Counted from the first letter of the stretch, positions 30,507 through 41,721 are shown. The stretch: 64,000 nucleotides of DNA from Glycomyces amatae (GCF_020991375.1 NZ_JAJLQZ010000001.1:434001-498000); one strand, 5' to 3'. Made by a program: numbers and translations. The notes: generated by a model not told the origin, from the letters alone.

Positions 30507-32435
30507 ATGTCCCGCCGCCCCAAGGACCTCAGTCCCGCCGAGCTCCGCTTCGTGCCGCAGAAGCCGGTGCGCTGGCTCTCGCCGCGCACCCTCATCGACA
30601 CGAGCATGCGCTTCGGGCTCGCCCGGCTCTTCGGCGGCTACGTCGACAAGCGCGAGATCATCGGCGGCCGCCCCCAGCCGGTCTACGACCACTCCGGTGC
30701 CGAGGAGCTGTGGCTCGACTACGTCGCCGACGTCGGCGACGGCTTCAACGCCACCTACTCCATCGCCTACCTCATGGCCCAGGACCACGTCGAGGCCGGC
30801 GGCGAGCGCCTCCCGCGCGGCTCGGTCCTCATCATGGGCGGCGACCAGGTCTACCCCGCGGGCGACTGGCTCGAGTACGAGCGGCGCCTCAAGGGCCCCT
30901 ACGAGGCAGCCAACCCCGGCCACCCGATCCCCCTCTACGCCATCCCCGGCAACCACGACTGGTTCGACGGCCTCACCGCCTTCACCCGCCAGTTCACCGA
31001 GGGCCGCACCATCGGCGGCTACCGCACCTTCCAGAAGCGCTCCTACTTCGCGCTCTCCCTCCCGCACCGCTGGTGGCTGTTCGCTCTCGACGCCCAGTTC
31101 GACACCCACCTCGACCAGGGCCAGCTCGAGTACTTCCGCAACGCCGCCAAGGACATGCGCCCCGGCGACCAGGTGATCCTCTGCGTCGCGCAGCCCTCCT
31201 GGCTGTGGACCGAGGACGAGCCGCGCTCGTTCGGCCGCATCGACCACTTCATCCGCGACATCGTGGCCGCCCGCGGCGGCCGCGTCCCGCTCATCCTCAC
31301 CGGCGACCGGCACCACTACTCCCACTACGCCGAGGTGGACGGCGTGCGCCACCTCGTCGGCGCGGGCGGCGGTGGCGCCTACCTCTCGCCCACCCACGAC
31401 CTCCCCGAGCAGGTGACGGCCCCGGGCCGCTCCATCCACGAACCCGACGCGCCCGAGCGCGAGTACCGCCTGACGCAGACCTACCCCTCGAAGGCGAAGT
31501 CGCTGTCCTACGCGATCGGGATCTTCGGGCGCCTGCCGTGGCTCAACAAGGGCTTCGTGGCCCTCATGAGCGTCGTCGCCCTCATTGCCACCGTGTCCAT
31601 ACTGGAGGGAACAGGCCCGTTCGTGGCGGTCGCGGCGCTGCTCCTGGGCGCGGGCGTCGCGTTCGCCCACCCCGGCCAGGGCCGGCGCGCCACCCGCCAC
31701 TACGTGCTCGGCGTCCTCCACGGCGCCGCCCAGATCGGCCTCGCATGGGGCGGCGCGCAGCTCATCAAGACCATGGACGACGTGAGCTTCTGGACCTACC
31801 TCGCCTACCTGCCGGTGGCCGGCCTCGTCGGCACCTGGCTCGTCGGCCTCTACCTCGTGGTCGCGAACCGCCTGGGCGTCAACGCGAACGAGCTCTTCGC
31901 GGGCATGTCGGTGATCGACCAGAAGTGCTTCCTGCGCATCCGCGTCGACAAGGACGGCGCCACCGTCTACCCGATCGGCCTCGACCGGGCCGGCCGCCGC
32001 TGGGCCGCCGACCCCGACGGCGGCGAGGGGGCCTCGTGGATCAGACCGGTCGACCCGCTCGAGCCGCGCCTCATCGAGCCCGGCTTCCCCGCCTGCCACC
32101 CGGGCCCGGCCAGCGCCTCCCTGCCGCGCCAGAACCCCGTGCGGCGCCTGATGTCCCAGGCGAGCACCTGGTTCACCGGCCGCTTACCGCGGCCGGGGCT
32201 CCGACGGGGTCTCCATGACCGCGCCCGGCCCGTGCCCGCCCCGCCCCATGAGCCGGTGCAGGGCCGGGCTGAACAGCGCCAGGACCACGGCCGTGAGGAT
32301 CGCGATCCCCGCGAGGATGAAGAAGAACGCCTGCTCGCCGACCCGCGGCACCAGGAACGCGAACGCCTGCCCGCCCAGCGGCGTCCCCACCGCCGGGCCC
32401 AGGAACCACACGCCCATCAACTGTCCCTTCAGTGA
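30507..32435 (+). CDS. Membrane-associated metallophosphoesterase
   Basis: 642 residues. Calcineurin-like motifs: MGGDQVYPAGDW (about 112), PGNHDWFDG (about 148) and TGDRHHYSHY (about 266), which together supply the dimetal ligands. After the catalytic domain come about four membrane helices (about 350-455) and a soluble tail. It may hydrolyse a phosphodiester or nucleotide at the membrane. The start is uncertain (ATGs at 30495, 30498 and 30507; no ribosome-binding site). The frame has no stop until 32435, so it overlaps the convergent transporter gene by 252 bp; the last 80 or so residues are Arg/Pro-rich and look like antisense read-through. Confidence 0.8.
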   Translation: MSRRPKDLSPAELRFVPQKPVRWLSPRTLIDTSMRFGLARLFGGYVDKREIIGGRPQPVYDHSGAEELWLDYVADVGDGFNATYSIAYLMAQDHVEAGGERLPRGSVLIMGGDQVYPAGDWLEYERRLKGPYEAANPGHPIPLYAIPGNHDWFDGLTAFTRQFTEGRTIGGYRTFQKRSYFALSLPHRWWLFALDAQFDTHLDQGQLEYFRNAAKDMRPGDQVILCVAQPSWLWTEDEPRSFGRIDHFIRDIVAARGGRVPLILTGDRHHYSHYAEVDGVRHLVGAGGGGAYLSPTHDLPEQVTAPGRSIHEPDAPEREYRLTQTYPSKAKSLSYAIGIFGRLPWLNKGFVALMSVVALIATVSILEGTGPFVAVAALLLGAGVAFAHPGQGRRATRHYVLGVLHGAAQIGLAWGGAQLIKTMDDVSFWTYLAYLPVAGLVGTWLVGLYLVVANRLGVNANELFAGMSVIDQKCFLRIRVDKDGATVYPIGLDRAGRRWAADPDGGEGASWIRPVDPLEPRLIEPGFPACHPGPASASLPRQNPVRRLMSQASTWFTGRLPRPGLRRGLHDRARPVPAPPHEPVQGRAEQRQDHGREDRDPREDEEERLLADPRHQERERLPAQRRPHRRAQEPHAHQLSLQ

Positions 32436-33719
32436 CGAGGGCGCCAGCTGCGTCGTCACCGACAGGCCCACCGGCGAGACGCACAGCTCGCCCCACGTCA
32501 GCAGCAGGTACACCCCGACCATCCAGCCGAGCGCCACCAGCGCCCCGCCGTCGGCGCGCCCCTGCAACCAGCCCAGGAGCACCCACGACAGGCCGGTCAG
32601 GCCCACGCCGAGCGCGAACTTGTACGCCGTCCCGAACCCCGTCCCGGTCTTGAGCCAGATCGCGCCGAAGATCGGCGAGAACACCAGGATGAAGACCGAG
32701 TTGAAGTTCTGGACGCCGCCCGCGGGCAGGTGGAAGCCCCACGAGTCCAGGTCCACCGAGTTCGACGCGAACGCCGTCAGGATCGACCCCATCTGGAGGT
32801 ACAGCATCCAGAACACGACCGAGGCGATGAACAGCCCCACGTACGCGCGCAGGCCCGCCTTCTCGGCGTCCGTGACGTCCTTGGCCTCCCCGAAGATGTA
32901 GACGAAGTACCAGACGGCGGCCGCGATCGACAGGACCGTCACCACCGTGGGCACCGTCGAGAGCGTGAGCGTCCCGGTGGCCGCCCATACCGCGATCGCC
33001 GCCGCCGCGAGCACCAGCGCGACCACGACGATCCTGACGACCTTGCCGCGCTCGGCGTCCGTGAGCGGGCGCGAGGGCCCGACGCCGGTGTTCGTCAGCC
33101 GCGACCAGCCGCGCACGTACCACAGCAGGCCCAGCGCCATGCCCACCGCGGCGGCGCCGAAGCCCAGGTGCCAGCGGTCCTCCCCGGCCAGGTACGGGGT
33201 GACGAGGATGCCGAGGAACCCGCCGAGGTTGATGCCCATGTAGAACACGGAGAACCCGGAGTCGCGGCGCGCGTCCGAGTCGCCCTCGTAGAGCCGCCCG
33301 ACCATCACGGAGATGTTCGGCTTCAGCAGGCCCGAGCCGAGCACGACCAGGAACAGGCCGAAGAAGACCAGGCCCGCGCCGCTGACCGGGATCGCCATCG
33401 AGATGTGGCCGCACATGATGATCACGCCGCCGACCAGGACCGCGCGCCGGGCGCCGAGGACCCGGTCGGCCAGCCATCCGCCCGGCAGCGACGTCAGGTA
33501 CACCGCGCCGGAGTAGAGCGACGCGATCGGGACGGCGACCGTGTCGTCGAGCCCCAGGCCGTTCTGCAGGACGCCCGCGGTCAGGAAGACCAGCAGGATG
33601 CCTTGCAGGCCATAAAAGCTGAACCGCTCCCACATCTCGGTGCCGAAGAGGACGGCGAGGCCGCGGGGGTGCCCGAAGAAGGTCGGCTCGCGGCCGACGG
33701 GGTACTCGCGGTGGGACAT
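32184..33719 (-). CDS. POT/PTR2-family proton-coupled peptide transporter
   Basis: 511 residues with about 12-14 membrane helices. The family motif ExxERF appears as FGTEMWERFSFYGLQGILLVFL (about residue 30). Other POT blocks: GGWLADRVLGARRAVLVGG, GSGLLKPNISVMVGRLY, RDSGFSVFYMGINLGGFLG and WGELCVSPVGLSVTTQLAP. It imports di- and tripeptides with protons. GGGAG precedes the ATG. Its 3' end is overlapped by the convergent phosphoesterase frame. Confidence 0.95.
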   Translation of the reverse strand: MSHREYPVGREPTFFGHPRGLAVLFGTEMWERFSFYGLQGILLVFLTAGVLQNGLGLDDTVAVPIASLYSGAVYLTSLPGGWLADRVLGARRAVLVGGVIIMCGHISMAIPVSGAGLVFFGLFLVVLGSGLLKPNISVMVGRLYEGDSDARRDSGFSVFYMGINLGGFLGILVTPYLAGEDRWHLGFGAAAVGMALGLLWYVRGWSRLTNTGVGPSRPLTDAERGKVVRIVVVALVLAAAAIAVWAATGTLTLSTVPTVVTVLSIAAAVWYFVYIFGEAKDVTDAEKAGLRAYVGLFIASVVFWMLYLQMGSILTAFASNSVDLDSWGFHLPAGGVQNFNSVFILVFSPIFGAIWLKTGTGFGTAYKFALGVGLTGLSWVLLGWLQGRADGGALVALGWMVGVYLLLTWGELCVSPVGLSVTTQLAPSSLKGQLMGVWFLGPAVGTPLGGQAFAFLVPRVGEQAFFFILAGIAILTAVVLALFSPALHRLMGRGGHGPGAVMETPSEPRPR

Positions 33720-33887
33720 CGGCGCTCCCGGTGGTGCGTGCGGGCCGGCGCGGCGCGCGCCGGTACCTGCCGACGCTAACGCCTCCGGCGCGCCCTGGGA
33801 CGCGAACGGCGCAACGCGTCGTCCCCGAAAGGATGCGCCGAAGCCGTTTGTCTGATATGCACGTTTGATTGGTCTACGATCCCGACC

Positions 33888-34886
33888 ATGAGCGACGATC
33901 CGTACTGGAACACCGGCCCGCCCGGCGGGTCCCCCGGCTGGTCCGGCGAGCCCTCCGGGCGCTTCTCGGGCGGCGACCCCCTCGTGACCGACACCTTCGA
34001 GACCTGGTGGCACGCCTCGCTGGACGTCGTCCAGCGCTCCTGGCGCACCGTCGGCCTCATCCTCCTCGTCGGCGTCGTCCTGCCCCGCTGGGTCGTGGGC
34101 GCCTTCAACGGCAACGTGCGCGCCCCCCAGGCCGACGTGACCGTCACCGACTGGGGCGCATGGGTCCGCGAGTACTCCCCGGGCCTTGCCGTCGGCCTCG
34201 TCGGCGCCGTCCTGAGCCTCGCGGCCCTCTACGTCGCCGGCTCGGCCGCGCTCGCCGCCGTCCGCACCGCCGCCGCCGAGGCCGCCGGCGGCTTCCTCAG
34301 CCTCGGCGAGGCGTTCTCCTTCGGGTTCCGGCGCGGCGGGACGTTCTTCCTGTGGCTCCTGCTCGCCTGGGTCACCATCGGCGCCGGCCTGGTCCTGTGC
34401 GTCCTGCCCGGCCTGTGGGCGGTCTTCGCGCTCAGCCTCATGGCCCCCGCCGCGGTCTTCGAGGCCCGCCGCAGCCCCTACGCCCGCTCGATCCGGCTGA
34501 CGCACGCCGCGTTCGGGCCCGCGCTGGGCCGCATCGTCATCGTGGTCCTCGTCGCGCTCGCCGCGAACCTCGTCATCGGCCTCGTCGGGCTGCTGCTCGC
34601 CGGGATCTGGCACGGGATCTTCGCGCCCTGGCTCGCCACCGTCCTCACCGTGCTCACCGAGGCGGTCATGGCGCTGCTGCTGCTCGCGCCCATGATCTGG
34701 GTCCTCGCCGCCTCGCTGTGCACCTACGCGTGGCTGCGGGGCCGCGCCGAGCCGGTCTCGGCGACCTCCCTCTCCGCAGAGGCCTCCGGCGCCGCGCCGG
34801 AGCGCGCCCCGCAGGGACCGGTGCCCGGCGGCTACACCGGCCCCGGTGAGCCCGGCCACCCCGGCAGCGCGCCGCCCCGCCCGTAG
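33888..34886 (+). CDS. Multi-pass membrane protein of unknown function
   Basis: 332 residues. A Gly/Pro-rich soluble N-terminus (SDDPYWNTGPPGGSPGW) and C-terminus flank about six membrane helices. FETWWHASLDVVQRSWRTVG and SLGEAFSFGFRRGGTFFLWLLLAW resemble actinobacterial glycerophosphoryl-diester-phosphodiesterase membrane-domain-like proteins. It looks leaderless: TACGAT (33875-33880) is 7 nt from the ATG. No catalytic motif. Confidence 0.75.
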   Translation: MSDDPYWNTGPPGGSPGWSGEPSGRFSGGDPLVTDTFETWWHASLDVVQRSWRTVGLILLVGVVLPRWVVGAFNGNVRAPQADVTVTDWGAWVREYSPGLAVGLVGAVLSLAALYVAGSAALAAVRTAAAEAAGGFLSLGEAFSFGFRRGGTFFLWLLLAWVTIGAGLVLCVLPGLWAVFALSLMAPAAVFEARRSPYARSIRLTHAAFGPALGRIVIVVLVALAANLVIGLVGLLLAGIWHGIFAPWLATVLTVLTEAVMALLLLAPMIWVLAASLCTYAWLRGRAEPVSATSLSAEASGAAPERAPQGPVPGGYTGPGEPGHPGSAPPRP

Positions 34887-34898
34887 CGCCGCGGACCG

Positions 34899-34930
34899 GC
34901 GGGGGCCGGGGCGGACGCCCCGGCCCCCGC
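34899..34930. terminator. 14-bp GC-only hairpin
   Basis: GCGGGGGCCGGGGC and its exact complement enclose a GGAC loop 13 bp after the membrane-protein stop. Confidence 0.85.
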
Positions 34931-34959
34931 GCGTGCCACCACCGGTTTCGTGCCCCGGA

Positions 34960-35021
34960 TTGGCACTCTCCAGGCGAGAGTGCTATACCTGATTCTGGCA
35001 CTCGCCACTGGGGAGTGCTAA
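34960..35021 (+). promoter_or_regulatory. Two CIRCE elements and the groEL promoter
   Basis: TTGGCACTC-N9-GAGTGCTAT (34960-34986) and CTGGCACTC-N9-GAGTGCTAA (34995-35021) match the HrcA operator TTAGCACTC-N9-GAGTGCTAA. A -35 TTGGCA (34960-34965) and -10 TATACC (34984-34989), 18 bp apart, are embedded in the first element. HrcA would repress groEL until heat shock. hrcA is not in the window. Confidence 0.93.
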
Positions 35022-36752
<1,731 letters not shown>

Positions 36753-36796
36753 GCAGTCCTTCGGGACCGCGAACTCTGGCCGCACAGAGTACTGCG

Positions 36797-36834
36797 AGGG
36801 AGGACCGCTCACGGTAGAGTGAGTGGTTCTCCCT
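36797..36834 (+). terminator. Terminator of groEL, 16-bp stem with U-rich tail
   Basis: GAGGGAGGACCGCTCAC pairs with GTGAGTGGTTCTCCCT around a GGTAGA loop, with two G-U pairs in the stem. It is followed by TTCTCTGT. An outer ACAGAG/CTCTGT pairing (36784-36789 with 36837-36842) could extend it. Confidence 0.8.
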
Positions 36835-36881
36835 TTCTCTGTACTGGCCTCCAGTGCAGACGGCGTAGTCCGCTGCGCTAG

Positions 36882-36918
36882 CGCGGCATACCGCTCCTTC
36901 CAGGGGCGGTATGCCGCG
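36882..36918. terminator. Second hairpin downstream of groEL, 13-bp stem
   Basis: CGCGGCATACCGC and its complement enclose an 11-nt loop. It lies in a gap of about 460 bp (36753-37210) that otherwise shows no gene. Several smaller inverted repeats between the two hairpins suggest structured RNA. Confidence 0.65.
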
Positions 36919-37210
36919 TCGCACCGCCGTCCGGCCCTCTCCCGGCCGAACGGCAGGCCGCGTCCCCGACCGCCCCCCGGCACCCTTTCGGGTGACGGGT
37001 CCGGCGCCGGGCCCGGTTTTTGTCGGACCCGCGGGCAATGATGGGCACTGCCTTCACCCCTCTCGGGAGGGTGGGGGCTGGGGACGGCCGGTGGCTCCAC
37101 CGGCACCGTCCCCGAGACCGCCGCGCACCACCCCCTGCCGCGAACCACCATGGGCCCCAGCCGCTTCCGAGGCCCTTCACATGCGGTGCCGTGCGGGCTA
37201 CCCTGATCCG

Positions 37211-39130
37211 GTGCCCCCACACGCCCCGCCGCCCGGCGCCGAACGGCCGCGACGCGCCCTCCGCCCGCGCCCCGAACGCCGCCTCCCCGTCCTCGCCTTC
37301 ATGACCGCCGTCCTGGCCGCCCTCGTCGCCTCCTGCTACCTCGGCGGCCTCGCCGTCGAACCGCGCCTCGCCGAGACCCTCCCGCCCGCCGCCGCCGACG
37401 CCGAGCCGCCCCCCTACCGCGAGACCGGCCCCGCCCTCCTCGTCTGCCCCGCCGACGCCGACGCCTTCACCGAACGCAACGAGAACGTCGACTACCTCCA
37501 GCGCCTCGAGAACGAGCGCCTCTACGAGGACTGCGCCGACACCGGCCACCACGACCTCCCCGCCGCCCTCGACGCCGCCGAGCCCGGCGACCGCGTCCTC
37601 CTCCTCCCCGGCCACTACGCCCTCGACCGCACCGCCGTCATCGGCCCCGACCTCACCGGCCTCCAGGTCGAGGGCCTCGGCGACGGCCCCGAGGACGTCA
37701 CCCTCTCCGGCCGCTTCGCCCTCGACACCGTCATGGAGGCCGCCGGAGCGGACGTGCACCTCAGCGGCTTCACCGTGGCCCAGGCCCGCGGCACCGGGCT
37801 GCGCGTGACCGCCGACGGCGCCGCCGTCGACCGCGTCGCGGCCCACCAGATCGGCGGCCTCGGCATCCACGTCGCCGACGCCGCCGGCGTGCTCCTCACC
37901 GGCTGCCGCGCCGACGCCGTCGACACCGCCGGCATCGCCGTGCACCGCTCCGAGGCCGACGTCCAGGGCTGCGAGGTCACCGGCAGCACCGCGGGGATAG
38001 CCGTCTCCGGCCCCGGCACCGCCGCCGACATCACCGGCAACCGCCTCCACGGCAACGCCACCGGCCTCGCGATCCACGACACCGGCAACCGCTCCGACAT
38101 CACCGCCGCCGAGAACCTCGTCTACGACAACAACCGCCGCGACCTGGACGCCGACGCCGCCGCCTGCCGGGCCGACCCCGCTCAGCGCGACTGGGACGGC
38201 GGCCCCCGCTGCCCCGACCCGGCCTACCCCGGCGGGATCGGCCTCCTCCTCGCCGACGCCGACGGCGTCGAGGCCACCGCCAACCGGATCTGGAACCAGC
38301 GGACCGCCGCCGTGGCCGCCTGGGGCACGCCCGGCCCCGACGGCGCGGGCAACCGCAACACCGTCGCCGGCAACGAGTTCGGCGTCCGCGAGGACGGCCA
38401 GCGCCAGCGCAACCGGCTCGACGTGTGGTGGGACGGCAACGGCGCGGGCAACTGCTTCGACGAACCCGGCGCCCACCGCACCGCGCCCTCGGTCGTCCCC
38501 TCCTGCGACGTGCCCGCCACGCGCGCCCTCGGCGACCCCCTCCGCACCCTCAAGGCCTGGCACTGCGGCATCGCCGACGCCGGGGCCGTCCCCGACGGCT
38601 GCGACTGGTTCGGCGCCCGCTTCACCGAGCGCCTCGAGTTCCGCGCCGCCGTCGCCTTCGCCGTCGCGCTCCTGTTCCTCGCGGGCGCCGGGTGGCTCGG
38701 CGCCGCCCGCGCCCCCGACCCGCCCCGCGCGGGCCAGATGACGTTCTCCGCCTTGGCCACCGGCGCCGGGGCGCTCCTGTCGGTCCTCGCCGCCTGGTCC
38801 GGCCGCGCGGACTACGAGGCCCTCGCCGTCGGCCTGTGGGGCCTCGGCTGGATCCTCGCCGGGCGGTCCTGGCGCCGCTGCGGCATCCGCGTCTTCGGGA
38901 CCTTCACCGTCCTCATCGGGCTGCTCGCCCTCCTCGACGCGATCGACCGCGGCGTCAGGACCCTCGTCCTCGCGCCCGTCGCCCCCGCCTGGCTCTGGCT
39001 GGCATTGCTTCCCCTGTGGACGCTGTTCGCGCTCGCCGCCGCGTTCGGCCCCCGCCGGCGCGAGCCGGAACCGGTCCGCGTCGAGCGCACACCGGTCACC
39101 GCCCCGTCGCACGACCGCTTCGACTGGTGA
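37211..39130 (+). CDS. Membrane-anchored right-handed beta-helix (NosD-like) protein
   Basis: 639 residues, GTG start. N-terminal membrane anchor at about 28-52 (LPVLAFMTAVLAALVASCYLGGLAV). An extracytoplasmic parallel beta-helix spans about 115-460, with repeats such as GLRVTADGAAVDRVAAHQIGGLGIHVADAAGVLLTGCRADAVDTAGIAVHRS. Four C-terminal membrane helices follow at about 475-610. Beta-helix proteins of this kind bind or process polysaccharides; no catalytic residues are assigned. The start is leaderless: TACCCT (37199-37204) is 6 nt before GTG. Confidence 0.75.
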   Translation: MPPHAPPPGAERPRRALRPRPERRLPVLAFMTAVLAALVASCYLGGLAVEPRLAETLPPAAADAEPPPYRETGPALLVCPADADAFTERNENVDYLQRLENERLYEDCADTGHHDLPAALDAAEPGDRVLLLPGHYALDRTAVIGPDLTGLQVEGLGDGPEDVTLSGRFALDTVMEAAGADVHLSGFTVAQARGTGLRVTADGAAVDRVAAHQIGGLGIHVADAAGVLLTGCRADAVDTAGIAVHRSEADVQGCEVTGSTAGIAVSGPGTAADITGNRLHGNATGLAIHDTGNRSDITAAENLVYDNNRRDLDADAAACRADPAQRDWDGGPRCPDPAYPGGIGLLLADADGVEATANRIWNQRTAAVAAWGTPGPDGAGNRNTVAGNEFGVREDGQRQRNRLDVWWDGNGAGNCFDEPGAHRTAPSVVPSCDVPATRALGDPLRTLKAWHCGIADAGAVPDGCDWFGARFTERLEFRAAVAFAVALLFLAGAGWLGAARAPDPPRAGQMTFSALATGAGALLSVLAAWSGRADYEALAVGLWGLGWILAGRSWRRCGIRVFGTFTVLIGLLALLDAIDRGVRTLVLAPVAPAWLWLALLPLWTLFALAAAFGPRRREPEPVRVERTPVTAPSHDRFDW

Positions 39131-39154
39131 CGCACGGTCGCGTACTGTTGCGTC

Positions 39155-39358
39155 ATGACTTGGACCTGGAAGCTCGAAGACGCCGACGGCAACGCCCTCG
39201 AAACCCCCGACAGCGACCTGGGCAGCCAGGGCGACGCCGAGTCGTGGCTGGGCGAGCGCTGGCGCGACTTCGCCGACCAGGGCGCCGCCGCCGCCATCCT
39301 CGTCGAGGACGGCCGCACCGTCTACCGCATGGAGCTCTCCCCGGCCGAGGAGTCCTGA
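39155..39358 (+). CDS. Small conserved-type acidic protein
   Basis: 67 residues starting MTWTWKLEDADGNALE, with an alpha/beta pattern (DAESWLGERWRDFADQGAAAAILVEDGRTVYRMEL). Proteins of this size and pattern are common in actinobacteria, function unknown. It is leaderless: TACTGT (39143-39148) is 6 nt before the ATG. Confidence 0.8.
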   Translation: MTWTWKLEDADGNALETPDSDLGSQGDAESWLGERWRDFADQGAAAAILVEDGRTVYRMELSPAEES

Positions 39359-39426
39359 GCGCCGGTAAGTAAGGCCTGGATCACGACCGTCGCCGCCCGC
39401 CGCCGGACCGTAATAGGCTGGGCGGC

Positions 39427-41721
39427 GTGACCGACCCAGGTTCCCTCACGCTGACGGCGACCCGCGCCCGCGCCGGACTCGACGCCCGGCGCGGCATCGT
39501 CCGCCTCCACGCCGAAGCCCTCACCGCCCTCGACCTGCGCCCGGGCGACCCCGTGGCGATCACCGGGCGCCGGACCACCACCGCGATCGCGCTGGCCGCG
39601 GACCGCTACGCCTCCCGCCGCGCCCTCTATGCCGACGACCTGACGCTCGGCAACATCGGCGCCCGGGACGGCGACCCCGTGCGCCTGGGCCCGGCCGACC
39701 TGGCCGCCGCCGACCGCGTGGTCCTGTCCGGCCCGGCCTCGGCGGTCGCCGTCGTCGATCCCGACACGCTGCGCCTGGCCCTGCTGTCCAAGGTCGTCGG
39801 CGAGGGCGACGACGTGTCGCTGCTGCCCATCGAGCTGGGGGACGCCCAGCGCGAGATCGTCGCGGCCACCCGCCGCACCCTCAACAACACCCTCGGCATG
39901 GGCTGGACCACCATGGTGCTCAACGTGGTCGAGTCCGCCCCCGCCCGCGGGGCGATGATCACCGCCGACACGCGCGTGGAGTGGGAGCAGGAGGTCCGCG
40001 CCGCGGTCGGCCCCGGCGATCTCCCGGCGGCCCCCGCCGAGCGGATGCCCCCGTCCTACGGCGGCGCGGCCGCCGCGGCCCGCCCCCGCGCCGAGTCCCG
40101 CGAACCGCTCGCCCCGGCCCGGGCGCCCGAGGCCGTCCCCGGTATCGCCCCCATCCCCTACGAGGAGCTCGCCGGCGCCCGCATCCCCGCCGAGGAGCTG
40201 CGGGAACTGCTCGACCTCGGGTTCAACCACCGCGAGGTCCTGAAAGTGGTCGGCACCGACATGGCCCTCGGCGTCCTGGTCTCGGGCCCCTCGGGCGCGG
40301 GCAAGGCCACGATCGTCCGCTCGGTGGCCGCCGCGGTCGGCGCCGCCGTCAGCGAGGTCTCCGGCTCCGACCTGGCCGCGCTCGAGGCGAATGCGGCCGC
40401 CGACCGGCTCCGCGCCGCCGTCGCGGCCCTCGCCGTCCCCGGCGTGCTCCTCGTCCGCGGCGTCGAGCACCTCGCGCCCGCCGGGAAGCGCACGCCCCTG
40501 GGCACCGTGTTCTCCCGGATGGTTGAAGAAGTACTGGGCGACGAAGGGCTGGGCGAGGCCGGTAAGCACGCGGTCGTGTGCACGGCCGCCCGCGTCGAGG
40601 ACGTCGACGCCGGGCTGCGCTCGCGCCTGGAGCACGAGGTGGTCGTCCCCATGCCCGACGCCGACGCCCGCCGCGACCTCCTCGTCTACTTCACGCGCGG
40701 CATGAAGGTGGCCGAGGACGTGAAGCTCGAGTCGGTGGCCCACCGCGCCCCCGGCTACGTCGCCTCCGACCTGGCCGTCATGGTCCGCGAGGCCGGGGTG
40801 CGGGCCGCCATGCGCGCCAAGGGCGGCGGCGCCACCGCCCTTCAGCGCGACGACTTCGACGGCGCCCTCGAGTCGGTGCGGCCCACCAGCATGGCGGGCG
40901 ACTCGGTCGAGCTCGGCGGGCTCACCCTCGACGACGTCGGCGGCATGGAGGACCTCAAGCAGACCCTCACCGAGACCGTGCTGTGGCCGCTGACCTACCC
41001 GGACGCGTTCACGCGCCTGGGCATCGAGGCGCCGCGCGGCATCCTCCTGTACGGCCCGCCCGGGTGCGGCAAGACCTACATCGTGCGCGCCGTCGCCGGC
41101 GAGGGCCACGCGAACGTCTTGAGCGTCAAGGGCTCCGAACTGCTGAACAAGTGGGTCGGCGAGTCGGAGAAGAACGTCCGGGAGCTGTTCCGCCGGGCCC
41201 GCCAGGCCAGCCCGACGCTCATGTTCTTCGACGAGCTCGACGCGCTCGCCCCGGTCCGCGGGGGCGGCACGGACGGCGGCACCGCCGACCGGGTGGTCGC
41301 CGCGCTGCTGACCGAGCTCGACGGCGCCGAGTCGCTGCGCGACGTCGTGGTCGTAGGGGCGACGAACCGGCCCGACATGATCGACCCGGCCCTGCTGCGC
41401 CCGGGCCGCCTGGAGCGGCTCGTCTACGTGCCGCCGCCGGACGCGCACGGGCGCGCGGACATCCTGCGCGCCAACGCGAAGAACGTGCCGTTCGCCGACG
41501 ACGTCGACCTCGACGCGGTCGCCGACGAGCTGTGGCTGTACTCGGCGGCCGACTGCGCCGCCCTGGTGCGCGAGGCCGCGCTGACGGCGATGCGCGAGTC
41601 CCTCGACGCGAGCGTCGTCACCGCCTCCCATGTGGGCCAGGCGATGGAGCGCGTCCGCCCCAGCCTGGACCCCGAGCAGCTGGAGTACCTCGAGAACTAC
41701 GCCCGCAACCGGGAGGGGTGA
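39427..41721 (+). CDS. CDC48-type AAA ATPase with a degenerate first ATPase domain
   Basis: 764 residues. The N-terminal double-psi barrel-like CDC48_N region is at about 5-90. The D1 domain (about 250-480) has Walker A GPSGAGKA (about 288) with Ala after Lys, and the Walker B Asp-Glu is replaced by Arg-Gly in VLLVRGVEHLAP (about 340). D2 (about 505-755) is intact: GPPGCGKTYIVRA (about 542), FFDELDALAP (about 600) and RPDMIDPALLRPGRLERLV with Arg fingers. It probably forms a hexamer that unfolds or extracts proteins using D2. GTG start, leaderless: TAGGCT (39414-39419) is 7 nt upstream. Confidence 0.92.
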   Translation: MTDPGSLTLTATRARAGLDARRGIVRLHAEALTALDLRPGDPVAITGRRTTTAIALAADRYASRRALYADDLTLGNIGARDGDPVRLGPADLAAADRVVLSGPASAVAVVDPDTLRLALLSKVVGEGDDVSLLPIELGDAQREIVAATRRTLNNTLGMGWTTMVLNVVESAPARGAMITADTRVEWEQEVRAAVGPGDLPAAPAERMPPSYGGAAAAARPRAESREPLAPARAPEAVPGIAPIPYEELAGARIPAEELRELLDLGFNHREVLKVVGTDMALGVLVSGPSGAGKATIVRSVAAAVGAAVSEVSGSDLAALEANAAADRLRAAVAALAVPGVLLVRGVEHLAPAGKRTPLGTVFSRMVEEVLGDEGLGEAGKHAVVCTAARVEDVDAGLRSRLEHEVVVPMPDADARRDLLVYFTRGMKVAEDVKLESVAHRAPGYVASDLAVMVREAGVRAAMRAKGGGATALQRDDFDGALESVRPTSMAGDSVELGGLTLDDVGGMEDLKQTLTETVLWPLTYPDAFTRLGIEAPRGILLYGPPGCGKTYIVRAVAGEGHANVLSVKGSELLNKWVGESEKNVRELFRRARQASPTLMFFDELDALAPVRGGGTDGGTADRVVAALLTELDGAESLRDVVVVGATNRPDMIDPALLRPGRLERLVYVPPPDAHGRADILRANAKNVPFADDVDLDAVADELWLYSAADCAALVREAALTAMRESLDASVVTASHVGQAMERVRPSLDPEQLEYLENYARNREG

